Shown here piece by piece: positions 46,263 to 57,333 of a stretch of 64,000 nucleotides of DNA. This DNA is from Hygrocybe punicea (taxonomy: Eukaryota; Basidiomycota; Agaricomycetes; Agaricales; Hygrophoraceae), in NCBI GenBank assembly GCA_963556145.1, contig OY744463.1:992001-1056000 (forward strand). The letters run 5' to 3'. The position numbers and the translations under genes are program-made. The notes below the pieces were generated by a model. That model was not told where the DNA came from, searched no databases, and saw only the letters and a program-made list of their open reading frames with translations. Positions within the stretch are counted from its first letter, which is position 1. Each line of letters starts with the position of its first letter.

Positions 46263-47411
46263 TTCCGAAACAAGCTGGGACGTCTTGCCGCCAGCTCAGA
46301 TGGTCTTTTTTTCGCCCTGCAGGGCTTGTGGGCAGCTTTTTGCTGGTAAATTGGGGGGGTGATGGGGGAGAAATCTGCAGGAAAGACGATTCAGCAAAGA
46401 TGGTCCCGCTTATCAACAGGAATGAACATGTATGTTGTCATGATCCAAAAAGAATTTGGATCAAAACATAGTAATATGCTGTCACTAGTCACCATCCCTA
46501 CAGCACACATCACATTACAAGGACCATTCATACTGGAACGCCCCCATCTGCATATGGAGTACCCACTCACCCCCTGCTTTTTCCCCATGTACTTACCCCT
46601 TCCCACCACTCGTTCAGGGCCGCTAACCTTCCCCCATCCATCCCCTCTATTTTTCTTCTATCCACCACCCTCTCCCGCCCCGTCTCTGCCACCTGTGGTC
46701 ATGTCCCCTTCCCCACCTCCCAGCATCTTTCCCTCCCCTTGCTCACCCTCCAGTGTCCTTCCCTATCAACAGTGGACCACATGCAATGCCTCTGTGAAGG
46801 TAGGCACCCACCCATTTGGCAGCAGCACCCATTTGGCAGCAGCACCCTATGTGTCCCCCTACATTTTTATTTTTATTTTGCCTTTTCTCTGCATATTTTC
46901 ATGTATATTATGCTATATACAGTATGTAGAACAATCAATATGTGATATATAAAAGAAACAGCTTGAAAGGACAGCAGGATAATGAGGAAGTCAAGCTCAC
47001 TGTCACCAACAGTGAGCTCGAGGCTTCCCTGACAGCAGCTGGAACAGTGGCAGAAAGATCCAAAATGATGCCGCCACCTGTTCCTGATGCCAGATGTTAT
47101 CCCAATCCCCTTTTTAGAATATTATATTTATTATATTTATTATATTTATCATCTATATAACTTAGCTACAAAGTCACTGGTATCACTGGAGATCCCACCG
47201 GTGTGAGGAAATAGCAGATTTTAGCCTAACCCCATGTGTCATCACTTAGCATTATAAGGCTATTACTGTGGGAAGATCAGATGACTGGCACCCCGTTTAT
47301 GTTGAAAACATATTTAAATGCTCACCCAATGATGTGTTAAAGTAACATGGATTAATTTCAAAATAACTTCAAGATATCTTGAGTAGAAATACTTATGGCT
47401 TGCATCCAGTG
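46261..47411. other. No gene recognised
   Basis: Pyrimidine-rich sequence (46600-46750) and an AT-rich TTATATTTA run near 47120-47155. Open frames are Pro/Ser-rich or short. It separates the recombinase region from the hAT-type element. Confidence 0.4.
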
Positions 47412-49518
47412 TAGTGTTGCCGAAGTCCGGTTTGGTCCGGTTTTCGGCTTTTTTGGCTGAACTCAAAACCGGACCCTCAGTTCGGTTCGGCCCTTCTGCT
47501 GAACTGGAACCGGGACCGCATGGGACCGTTCTGTGCAGTTCAGTCTGTATCTGGACACGGTTTGGACCACGAACCGTCCTCCTCCACCCTCAAATTTCCT
47601 CACAAGCCACAGCACCACGTCAATTGATGTGGGCCTGGGGTTGCGAGGAGTTGGGAGGGGTGGGGAGGAAGGGGGTACCTTCGTTTTGCTGTGTCGCCGC
47701 TGTTGCTGCGTTGGTGCTGTGTCGCTGCCGGTGCCGTTGTTGCGACTGCTGCCACTGTTGCTGGGGTTGCCGTGGGGCTGCTGCCACGTCCACGCTCATG
47801 GGCATCATGGAGCTGTGGGGGGTAAGTATAGATAAACAATGAAATATAATGAAGATGACGTACCTTAGCAGTGGGGGTGGCCGCACCACCCCCCGCTGCA
47901 TCCTTTTGTCGCTACTGCCTGTGGTTCCCGTCATGGGCGTTGGTGTGGTTTTGGCATGGGCACAGGCGGGCTTGGGCGTGGGCATGGGCCATGGGGGGCT
48001 TCTTTGTGTAAGAAAATGTCAGTAAAGTAAGAAATAAACTAATTACTTACCTAGTTGCTGTTGTTGTTCGTTGCTGTTGTTGTTGAGTCGATTTCGCATG
48101 AATTGTAAGGTCACATGACCCAAGTTCACGCGGCTTCAAATGAGTGTTTAAATGAGTATCTATGTAGGTATATAGACATTATGGTTCGTGGTTTGAACTG
48201 CATTTGAATCCGGTTTGAAAGTCTGTGCCTCGCCGGAACTGCAAACGAGAGAAAGACCAAAAAACTATAAGCTACAAAATGGGGAATATTAGTTAAGAGT
48301 GGTTAACAGAGTAAGTAATCTTACCCTGGAAGGAGACAGGGATTCCTGTATGAAAGGAGGTCTCCTTCCTGGGTATATAAGTTGAAAACTGAAACTGAAA
48401 CACAGGGAGTGGATCCCGGAGTAAGACGGAGGGAGAGGTGCATGGGCTCTCGATCGCAGCCAAGGCGAGTGCACGCGTCTGTGCGTGGGAAGTCCTGTTG
48501 TATCGGTGTGATGGCGAGTTCTGTTGTAGACCCGAAATGGGAATCTACGGAAAGGGTGATCAGCTAAGAAGTGATCAGAGGAGTTTAGTGTCTATGTAGT
48601 GAACGGGAATGGACGGGGACGAAGTGTGATATGAAGAGGATTTGGGTCCAGACGGCTCGGAGCCTCTACACCGTCGATTCCGCTCTGGATTCTGCTCCGG
48701 AATCATTCCTACTCAAGATGCGATGTCTCTAATGACCCGGAATCAGTACGTATATAGTTACATATGATATATCTTCATTTCCTGTTACTTAGTACATAGC
48801 ACCATTCCTCCTATACTCCGCTCCACTCCTCTACCATCAATTACAGCCTTCGCTTGTAGTACATAGTTACTACAGCACAGGATCACTCCCAGTAGTATAA
48901 AAGATGTACCCTTATACTACAACCATATAGAAAAATACAGGTTATCACTCCCCTTCAGTTCTACACTTTTAGTCATCGCTTCGTATCGTCTCATCAGTCT
49001 TCGTACTCCACTCCCTTCACTTCCCCTCTGATCCAGAACCCTGGATTTGGGTTGGATTGACTAGACTACATAGACACTAAACTCCTCTGATCACTTCTTA
49101 GCTGATCACCCTTTCCGTAGATTCCCATTTCGGGTCTACAACAGAACTCACCGTCACAACGGAAAGGACCGGAATCGGGCGGAATTGACGATACCTGAAT
49201 GGGAATGGACGGGGACGAAGTGGGATATGAAGAGGATTCGGGTCCAGACGGCTCGGAGCCTCTACATCGGGCCTGATTAGATTATAGTAAAGAAAACTTC
49301 AAAACCAAGTAAATGAGTATCTACGTAGGTATATAGACATTACGGTTTGTGGTTTGAACCGCATTTGAATCCGGTTTGAAAGTCTGTGCCTCGCCAGAAC
49401 TGCAAACTGAACCCGCGGTCCAGTTCAGCACTTGGCTGAACTTTAGACTGAACTTAGGGTTCGGTTCAGGGTTTGAACTGGGTTCGGATCGGTTCCAAAC
49501 TGGACTACAGCAACACTA
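47412..49518. mobile_element. Non-autonomous hAT-type element A
   Basis: Left end TAGTGTTGCCGAAGTCC and right end (reverse complement TAGTGTTGCTGTAGTCC) form imperfect terminal inverted repeats. The 8-bp target duplication ATCCAGTG lies at 47404-47411 and 49519-49526; 8-bp duplications are typical of hAT transposons. There is no transposase. Inside are subterminal GGTTCGG/CCGAACC-type motifs, a GC-rich Cys/Ala-coding stretch (47690-47800), and repeats: about 100-bp direct copies at 48143-48245 and 49306-49408, and inverted copies at 48521-48598 and 49067-49145. It is 2107 bp. Confidence 0.85.
48521..49145. repeat. Inverted and direct repeats inside element A
   Basis: About 78 bp at 48521-48598 (starts GTTGTAGACCCGAAATGG) returns as its reverse complement at 49067-49145. 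A 66-bp direct copy (GGGAATGGACGGGGACGAAG onward) occurs at 48606 and 49200. The layout suggests a smaller foldback or LTR-derived insert within element A. Confidence 0.7.
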
Positions 49519-49749
49519 ATCCAGTGTCGCCTCCAAGTACATACCTTCTCTTGGATTCTCAGAACCAGCTTCATATGTGAAGACCAGTATTTTGGACTGC
49601 TCTTGCGTTGTTGGTATCTTACTGCCTGTCAGGGTACATCCATTATAGAGAATGTGTAGGGTATTGTCAAACAATAGTAAGAGGAAAGCTGTATGCAACT
49701 ACCAACGGCAATGTTTGGGAGGCTGACCTGCACCAGTAGGACTCATGTA

Positions 49750-50929
49750 TTACCTCGTCTGCATCTCGTCATGATCCTGCCGGTTATCGCGAAGTGGAAA
49801 ATAAGCTGGAACCGTCGGCCACTTACTGATGAGGCTGGCGAAATCTGATTGAACGAATGGCTCATCTTGAGCTTCCCATTCCAGCTCCCCTCCAAGGAAT
49901 TTTGGGAGGCGTGAGGAATCGACATGTTCAAGGAGAGAACGGCGAAAGTCGCGTTCCAGAATGTCCAACTTGACGGGGAGTATCTGTCCAGGTGCGATGT
50001 TAGTCTTAGAACATCCACAAGATTGTTCCTCAGGGACAATACCGCTTTTGTAAATTTCCACACAAATTGAAGGGGCTCGGGACAATTAACGATTACAATA
50101 TCGTCAAAAGTACCAGGGTAATGCTTCATCAGATAGAGTAGTTCCACTACGTGTCGGCGCATACGCAACCATTGGATACTTTCGAGGTCGACGATGGTTA
50201 AGAGTGAGAAAACGGGAGGTTGGTGAACTTGTGAGCGAAGATGGTTGCAAGCTGGCAACACGTATCGGAGCACCGAATCACACACGGCGGCACTAGTGCA
50301 GTAACGATGGGGTTAAACATTGATAACAAGGGATCGGATGGGGAGCGACCTACGCAAGTTGCTTTCGTTCTTGTGACGGAAGTTCTAGCCACTCTTTTAA
50401 ACTTCCCATGGACGACGGTTTCCAGACAACTATTGGCCATCCTCGCTGAATGTTGGCAGAAGAAGTGTGATTTGTCAGTGAAAACAATATGGATGTCGTG
50501 GCTTGGCAGTACCTTGTCCAGGGCTCCTACCAATCTCGGGAAAACACTTCTTGCCAAGTGCCATTCGGATACAGTGAAAGTAGGGTATTTCTCGTCGACT
50601 CGTAGAGACTTTCGCCACTCTAGCGTTTCAAAGTACTTGTTCCGAGCATCTCGGAGGTTGAACTTCTGAGCACGAAGAAAATGTCTTGATATTCACAATT
50701 AGTACGCTGAGGTACAGTTTGATATAATGGGCCAATGCTCACAGCAAAATAGCTTCGCCATACACCGGGTCATGGACATCAAAATTTTGGTTAACAAGTG
50801 TTATGTCATTCTTGAACATGTTGAGCAATTCTCGTTGGTCCTTCGTCAATTCAGGGTCTTAAGCAGTTTACAATAGCTGAGCGAATATTGAACAGGCCTA
50901 AAAATTGATCACATACGAGACATGTCCAT
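49750..50929 (-). CDS. CRAL-TRIO (Sec14-like) lipid-transfer protein
   Basis: Start MDMS at 50929 is spliced to HPELTKDQRELLNMFKND. Then KFNLRDARNKYFETLEWRK (CRAL-TRIO N-domain), SEWHLARSVFPRLVGALDKR, GWPIVVWKPSSMGSLKEW, VVELLYLMKHYPGTFDDIVI, VNCPEPLQFVWKFTKA and, across an intron, ILPVKLDILERDFRRSLLEH and VDSSRLPKFLGGELEW. The PKFLGG motif is the lipid-gate signature of Sec14 proteins. It ends near HDEMQTR, TAG at 49750. The junction near 50650-50745, where a canonical RFLRARKF would sit, is not resolved; an exon may be missed or the gene slightly decayed. Function is phosphatidylinositol/phosphatidylcholine exchange by family. Confidence 0.75.
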
Positions 50930-51583
50930 TCTTTTTGAATATTGGAATGAGAAGCGATAGTCAGCTCTAAGAATTTTTGGACCGGAATATGGATGTGAAG
51001 GCTTAAATATGCAAAGACAAGAGTCAAAAGACGCACCAATCTGGGGTGACACATGCATCATACACGGTGAAAGCTGTTAGTGTCGCTGAATACTGCTTTG
51101 ATAGGCACACTGCATGCACTGCAAAAAAAAGCACATGTCTGCCTCTTGATAACGACATAAATGAGATCTTCAAATTGCGACTTGGCGAATGTACGAGCTA
51201 GTAGTATTTGTCACAACGTCTTCAGTGAAATTTTCAGTTTCCGCTTTGTACGATGTATTAGCTTCGTTTTTCTGGCCTGAATCAAAATATAAAGGTAAAG
51301 ACGCTCTGGCAATGTTTCACGTCAATGGGATCGGAGCAAATTGATCGCCACGTGTCCGTGCAGGCAGAAGTCGTGTGGTGTGTGCATGGTCGTCGTACAC
51401 GATTACGCCTTAGCGGAGCCCGGCCTCAGTTTGAAGCCCATCAAGAACTACATTTTCTTTCACAGCCATCGATATGGACCCACGCACCTTCCATGCCTGA
51501 GGGTTGAGGCGGCTCAGGCTGTGTCCCAAGTCGTTGATAAATCAAATCACTCGGTTTTTACTGATCACTAGTACACTGTCGAC
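50930..51583. other. Divergent upstream region
   Basis: About 650 bp between the CRAL-TRIO gene (minus) and the micro-exon gene (plus). A TATAAAGG lies at 51288. No coding feature supported. Confidence 0.4.
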
Positions 51584-54500
51584 ATGGCTTTCTTTGAAAG
51601 GGCTCATGGCGTAGAAGCCAACTACGGTACCTTCAATTCCATTGGCGGCGATCAGGTTATCACGCAATCCACTGGCGTACTTGCACATCTAAGAAGAGCT
51701 AATGGCAAGCTTCCAGGTCAATTCGAATGTTCTCATAGTCAATGGCCGCTGCAATGGACATGGCAATTCCAGTCTTCCCAATGTGAGTCTCTTTGTTGTG
51801 GGGCCACTATGGTGACTTACCGACATTGTAGGTAATCGAAGCCTGGCAAGTGAAGATCATCGACAGTCATGATACTTGGATTCCCAGACGGGGTAAATTC
51901 CGTTTCTGTAAGGCAGAATACACCCCACAGCAGGGAAGGATGATTTCTGTAATCGCGAAACAATACTCCAATGTAAAGGAGGAGGCAAGTAGCTATAATA
52001 GACAACATATTCTATCCGCTTATAGGGGAAATTTTAGGAATTCTTGCAAATTGCTAGAAAACATCATGTTTTGTGGTGTGTCCAGCATTGGTTTCCAATC
52101 ATTGACGGTGTCATTGATGCTATGACCTTTTCAAGGGACCCTCATGTGGCGGAAGTGGTGGGTATGATGACAAGCAGGACATGCCTCTTTTTCCACGGAT
52201 ATCCAAGTATGTAGTAACTCCAACAACCTAAGCTTGACCTACCTTTCCATCATCTGACATCCTTCTAGACTTCCGGCCTTCAATATCCATTGTGGACGGA
52301 ATACACAGAGAAGGCTTCCGCAACTTCTTTTTTCATTTGGTGGGTTCCGGTTTTTTCAATTGTGCAACGAATTTGACAACGTTTGTTGTAATTAGCGCGA
52401 CACCATTAAAGTCAGCTACGTGTAATATCTACCGAATCACATTCCGAGCTTGATGCCTAAATTGGCTGTTTCAGTCGATAGATGATTATGCACGGGAACA
52501 AAACATTACTATTGCTTGGAAGGCATGTCAGGCAAGTAGACTGGGTTTATAGTATTGCACAACGGGAAGACAATATGTTCTAGCCTGACTGGTTTTTACG
52601 CAATGGGGAGAAGTTGGTGTTAGTTCATTGGGACGAACAGGATCCGGTAATTACTAGTAATGCTTCTATGTGTTCGAAACCTTTTGATAATTTTTTTTTT
52701 CCTTTGGCAGAAAGTACGTCCGTCGTTACTGCCATGATGTTCGCCACTCATTGAATGCGCTGGACCCTGCCATTGTCAACAGGAGGTACGTGTTGCGACA
52801 TGTTGTCATGATCATTCCTGACATCTTCAACAGGAGGTATGTCTCCAATGGCATGTTGCAGATTCCTTTGCCACTCGCTGACTTGAACGCCCACTCGGCA
52901 ATCTTCAATAGGACGTATGTGCTTCGTGCCTATGACGGTGGCTGATCGCTGACTTCGTTGATATTCCATAGCTTGTATGTACCCTGTCGTGTCGTGATGG
53001 CCACCACACGCTGACCTCGTCTCACCCTGTGATCTTCAACAGAGTGTAAGTAATTCCATAGTCGTTGCCACACATTAACCTTGTAATCCTCAACAGGAAG
53101 TATGTGCCTTCCCGTGTTGTCGATACTTGCTAAACTCTTACCCTCGGATCTCTAATAGTTTGTACGTGCTCTGTCATGTTACCATGCTCCTCGTCGGCTG
53201 ACCCGCCACACCCTATTATATTCAATAGATAGTACGTGCCAAGTTGTATTCGCCCCTTGCTTATCTGACGGTATATTGTGTGATCTTGGCCAGTTTGTAT
53301 GTGCTCCATCTTGTTGTCATGCCCGTCACCGCTTGACCTCGCCGCGCCTTGCTATCGTTCAACAGACAGTGCGTGCTCCGTCTTACTACCATTCCTTCAC
53401 TGTCTTTGACTTGCTGCACCCTGTGATCTCCGACAGCTTGTATGTGCTCCGCCGTGTTGTCGATCCTGTCACCTTTCACTGACCTCGCCACGATCTCTAA
53501 AAGGATGTGCGTTCTCTGGCACGTTACTGCGGCGGTCATTGTTGCTGACCTCGCGACACTCTGTGATCACAGCTTGTACGTGCATCATGTTGCCATGACC
53601 ATTACTGCTCCTAACCCAGTGACACCTTACCCACCCCAACAGGAAGTGCGTGCTCCGCATGTTGCCACGACCAGCGTCACTCACTGACCCTGCCGGACAC
53701 TGCCACACCCAACAGTTTGTTCGTACTCTGTTGTGTGTTGCCATGACTATTGCCGCTCACACACCTTTTGATTCTCAACAGTTTGTACGTGCTGCATCGT
53801 GTTGTCTTCACTCTGCGCCACCGACTTCTCCACCCTGAAATCTTCAATAGGATGTATGTGTGCCATCGTGTTGCCTGGCTGCTCGCTCACCTTGCGGAAC
53901 TCTGCCATTATCAATAGCTGGTATGTACTCTGTTGTATTTTTGACATGACCGTTGCCGCTCACTCGCCCCCACTGTTCTTCGAATAGCTTGTACGTACTC
54001 CGTTGTGTTCTATGACCGTACACAAGCTCACCCCGCAGCTCTCCTGCTTTGTCTATAGGAAGTAGGTGCTTGCTGCCATGACTGTTGAGGCTGGCTGACC
54101 TTATCCACAGGATGTACGTGCTGTCATGTTGCCCCTGACAGTTGCCACTCGCTGACCCCGCCCATCCGGAACCTTACGACATTCACTAGGAAGTATGTGC
54201 TTTAACATGTTAATGTGACCGCCATCATTCGCTGAGATGGCCCATTGATCTTAAATAGAGAGTGCGTACTTAGTTGTATCGCAAAGACTGTGGCTGTTCC
54301 CTCACCCCACCACACTCTGTAACCTCAACAGCTCGTATGCGCCCCGTCATTCGCCATGATTGCTGCATGCTGACTTACAAATTACCGCGCTTGTGGATCT
54401 TCAACAGAGAGTACGGGCTCTATTTTGTTTCCGTTTCCTCGCTGCTTGCTGACCTTGTGGCTTTGTGGTCTTCAACAGATTGTATGTGTTCCATTGTGTT

Positions 54501-55772
54501 ATGACTATTGCCGCTCGCTGACCCCACTGTACCCTGCAATCTTCAAACAGCTTGTACGTACTTTGCCTTGTTGCTATGACTTCTTATTAACCCTGAGGTT
54601 GTGACAATAAATAGGATGTAAGTACTCTACTATATGACCATGACCATCACTGATAACCGACCTTGCTGACCTTGCTGACCAACAGGATGTATGTGTTCTG
54701 GTGTTGCCATGACTAGCACCGCTCGCTAACCTTGCGACAACCTTCGAACCCCTGTAGATTGTATACATGTTCTGTCACTCACGGTTATCACGGCTTGCTG
54801 ACCTTTTGTATGCTACAGGAAGTACATCCTCTGTTACGTTGCCCTGACCGTCAAAGTTGACCTTGATGCTCCTGGTAATCTTCAATAGGATGTGCGTGCT
54901 CTGTGGGTTTCCAAGACCGTAACCGTTTGCTGACATTGCTGGATATGATAATTGCGCTCAGTCCGTACGTCCCGTCCTCAATTCGTGTATTTCATTCTTC
55001 ATTTTATTTTTACCAGACTCTAATGGTATGATATCTCTTGGCTCTACAAGTTGGATCTCTCTACTCGTCTTCTGACTCTCATGTAGGCATTCAATGCTGG
55101 CCTTACTTTCATCGTTTGTAGTTTATGGTTATGTCTGCCATTTTCCAGGCTGACTCATTATCACTTTTTATTAGCGACGATTATTTGAAAAGTTTCGATC
55201 TGATTCAGATGGGGAGCTTGCGGGAAAGATTGAGGAGGTCATCGAAGATACGACCTACCCGACGGTAGGCAAGGCTTGTATTTGCAAATATGATTATATT
55301 GACAGGTTCCTTACTTCAGCACGCATTATCCGACACCCGTCTTCCTTCGCTCTCAACCTATGTTGTGGAAACGTCTGACAGTGTGGAACCGGATGAATCA
55401 GCCTCTCCAGAAACTATATCCCTCTCAGCGAGGAAATTTGAAAAAGCCCTTCCGGCAGGTGGCCAAATTGCTTTGTTGGATGCATCAGCACCACCCGTTG
55501 TAAGCAAAACTATCCTGTTCTTCCCAATAGACCTCACCCTCACAACCCCTGTGTGCTTCGTGATCACCCTTCAGAATTCCAACGTCCCAGTTCCACCTGC
55601 ACAGGCAGTTACACAGCGCGGTGGTTGGCTGCAAATTTTCGGAATTCTTGCGATAGTGGTTCGGGGAATACTGGCACAATGTCTTATTCTAATAATTCTT
55701 GTGTCCGCGGTTGCATTTGTCCTGATCGTTCATGTTACATCCGATTCATTTGACATGTTAGTTTTTGTATAA
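51584..55772 (+). CDS. Multi-exon gene containing a 34-unit three-nucleotide exon array
   Basis: Start MAFFERAHGVEANYGTFNSI at 51584, an N-terminal motif (aromatic, GG-F, GDQ) that I associate with NLR-like and related mushroom proteins. Exons: 51584-51655, 51717-51782, 51832-51984, 52086-52206, 52269-52339, 52396-52410, 52475-52531 and 52584-52646. All join in frame without a stop, ending WFLRNGEKLVLVHWDEQDP. Then come 34 triplets (separate entry), an exon of 9 nt (55017-55025, TLM), one of 27 nt (55087-55113) and one of 90 nt (55175-55264, RRLFEKFRSDSDGELAGKIE). The 3' end is uncertain: an open frame to 55772 has acidic then membrane-like segments (LQIFGILAIVVRGILAQCLI) if an intron with GC donor at 55269 is used. 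Introns 51985 and 52532 also start GCAAGTAG. Function unknown. Confidence 0.6.
52711..54964 (+). repeat. Array of intron-like units separated by exactly 3 nt
   Basis: Each unit runs GTRNGT...CTGAC...CAACAG and is followed by 3 nt before the next GT. Triplets with start positions: AAA 52711, GAG 52783, GAG 52834, GAC 52912, CTT 52972, AGT 53043, GAA 53097, TTT 53159, ATA 53229, TTT 53294, ACA 53366, CTT 53437, GAT 53504, CTT 53573, GAA 53643, TTT 53716, TTT 53782, GAT 53851, CTG 53918, CTT 53988, GAA 54059, GAT 54111, GAA 54190, AGA 54259, CTC 54332, AGA 54408, ATT 54479, CTT 54551, GAT 54615, GAT 54686, ATT 54758, GAA 54819, GAT 54889, TCC 54962. Spacers are 48-76 nt. Every GT and AG is intact although spacer sequence has diverged. 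About half the spacers hold an exact CTGAC branch site and most others a near match. Confidence 0.85.
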
Positions 55773-56690
55773 TCTATTCCCTAATCCCATTTGTCCATAT
55801 AAAAGATTCGTTTGAAGTAATGACTGCCTCACGATATACCCTGTCTGACAGCATTGCATAAGAGTACAGCTTGAGGCAGAGATGGGCAGAAATTTATAAA
55901 TATATACCCCCACACTGCTCAAGGGGCCGCCCAACAGTGCAAGCGGTTTTGCAAAGAGAACAGCGGTCCAAACCATATTGAAACAAGACAAACCGGTAAT
56001 CCAGACATTGGATACACCAATCATTGAGAAGGAAATTGACTAAAATGGTAAACAATGAAGGATGTTCCGAAGGTGTCAAGCTGGAATTCACCACCGAATG
56101 AATATAGTTAGCATCCCATGAGGGAGGAGATTTTACTGCCCTCATCCTGGTAATGTTGCAGGCAACGTTGCAAGTCATGGTGTGTGGCCCAGTGAAACTC
56201 ACCATGTGTGTTGATAACAAAATGTGTTCCGCATGCGTGAGAGGATCTCGATGGTGGTTGCAATGGGGAAAAGGCCCCCGCGCTGCTGTCATGGCAAACA
56301 GCCTCTGCCAGTAAGCTCGGAAGAGTTGAGCTGAGAAAGAAACTCCTTGTCAGAAATTATAAACCATGAGTATGACAATGCAACTGAACAGTCAACCGAG
56401 AGTTTCTCAGTATAGATTTTAATTTCCCTCCATCTAGAGAACTGTGGTTGAGCGCCTGCGCCAGTCGAGATCGGGTTCATGGGTGTGGTACAAGACAAAG
56501 GAGAGACACCTCTTCCACTTGAGGCCATCTGCGACAACGTTCCGGGAGACCGGTGATTTGTAAAGCGCGACTGCGTGTTACAGCTCAATTCATTAGGATC
56601 GGTCATTACGGGATCATTTCAGCAGAGCTGCGGTATTGCTTTCACTTGTAATGTTCATCCGACCGCGAGTCTTCTCCAAGGACAAGAAAT
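55773..56690. other. No gene assigned
   Basis: Two overlapping minus-strand open frames (56289-56606, 55894-56292) read partly like protein. The first has MTDPNELSCNTQSRF and the second is Cys/His-rich; a membrane-like stretch (NVWITGLSCFNMVWTAVLF) lies near 55990. Splicing could join them, but I recognise no family. Confidence 0.35.
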
Positions 56691-56691
56691 A

Positions 56692-57333
56692 TGACGCTCC
56701 ACGTGCACTTTTATTATTTGCGCGATAGAGGCTGCGCGATCGCGCGAATTGGAACTGCGCGGTTTCACAAAGTACACGGACTTTGTTTTTTTGGCATTGC
56801 TGTGCGTCTGTGGGGCCATTTGGGGAGAATAGTACATTTAATTTATTTCTACCTGTATACTTAGAGTGTTTTAGTCAACTATTAGCTATATTTCAGCAAG
56901 CTTTGTGGGCACAAAGCAGCCTCGGTGAGCATGACCGCTAATTTTGGATTTCCTATTTTGGGCAAGCTTCGTGATGTAGAGATTTGATTGCACGATCCGA
57001 TCATTGGCCAGGCCATCACGATGACAACTCATATCAAATTTGATATCACATGATTGTTGCAACCAAAACAGGCAGCTTGTTGATTTCTTGCTCGGAGTTA
57101 GAGTCTGCTTCGTATTGCACAAAGCTTGCTGAAATATAGCTAATAGTTGACTAAAACACTCTAAGTATACAGGTAGAAATAAATTAAATGTACTATTCTC
57201 CCCAAATGGCCCCACAGACGCACAGCAATGCCAAAAAAACAAAGTCTGTGTACCTTGTGAAACCGCGCGGTTCCAATTCGCGTGATCGCGCAGCCTCTAT
57301 CGCGCAAATAATAAAAGTGCACGTGGAGCGTCA
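56692..57333. mobile_element. TA-flanked foldback element (MITE-like)
   Basis: Inverted arms of about 217 bp (56691-56907 and 57118-57334) match nearly base for base around a 210-bp centre. The ends read TGACGCTCCACGTGC in both arms and TA lies on each side (56690-56691 and 57334-57335), as expected for Tc1/mariner-type MITEs. Each arm contains the same small open frame (APQTHSNAKKTKSVY), a mirror effect and not two genes. Confidence 0.8.

Noticed and set aside
45433..46416. Open frame of 327 codons with a long Phe run
   Set aside because: The Phe run is the poly(A) tract read in reverse and the rest is the GC-rich repeat array.
52726..53987. Several open frames of 60-90 codons on both strands in the array region
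   Set aside because: They run across the intron-like repeat units and exist only because the units lack stops by chance; composition follows the repeat.
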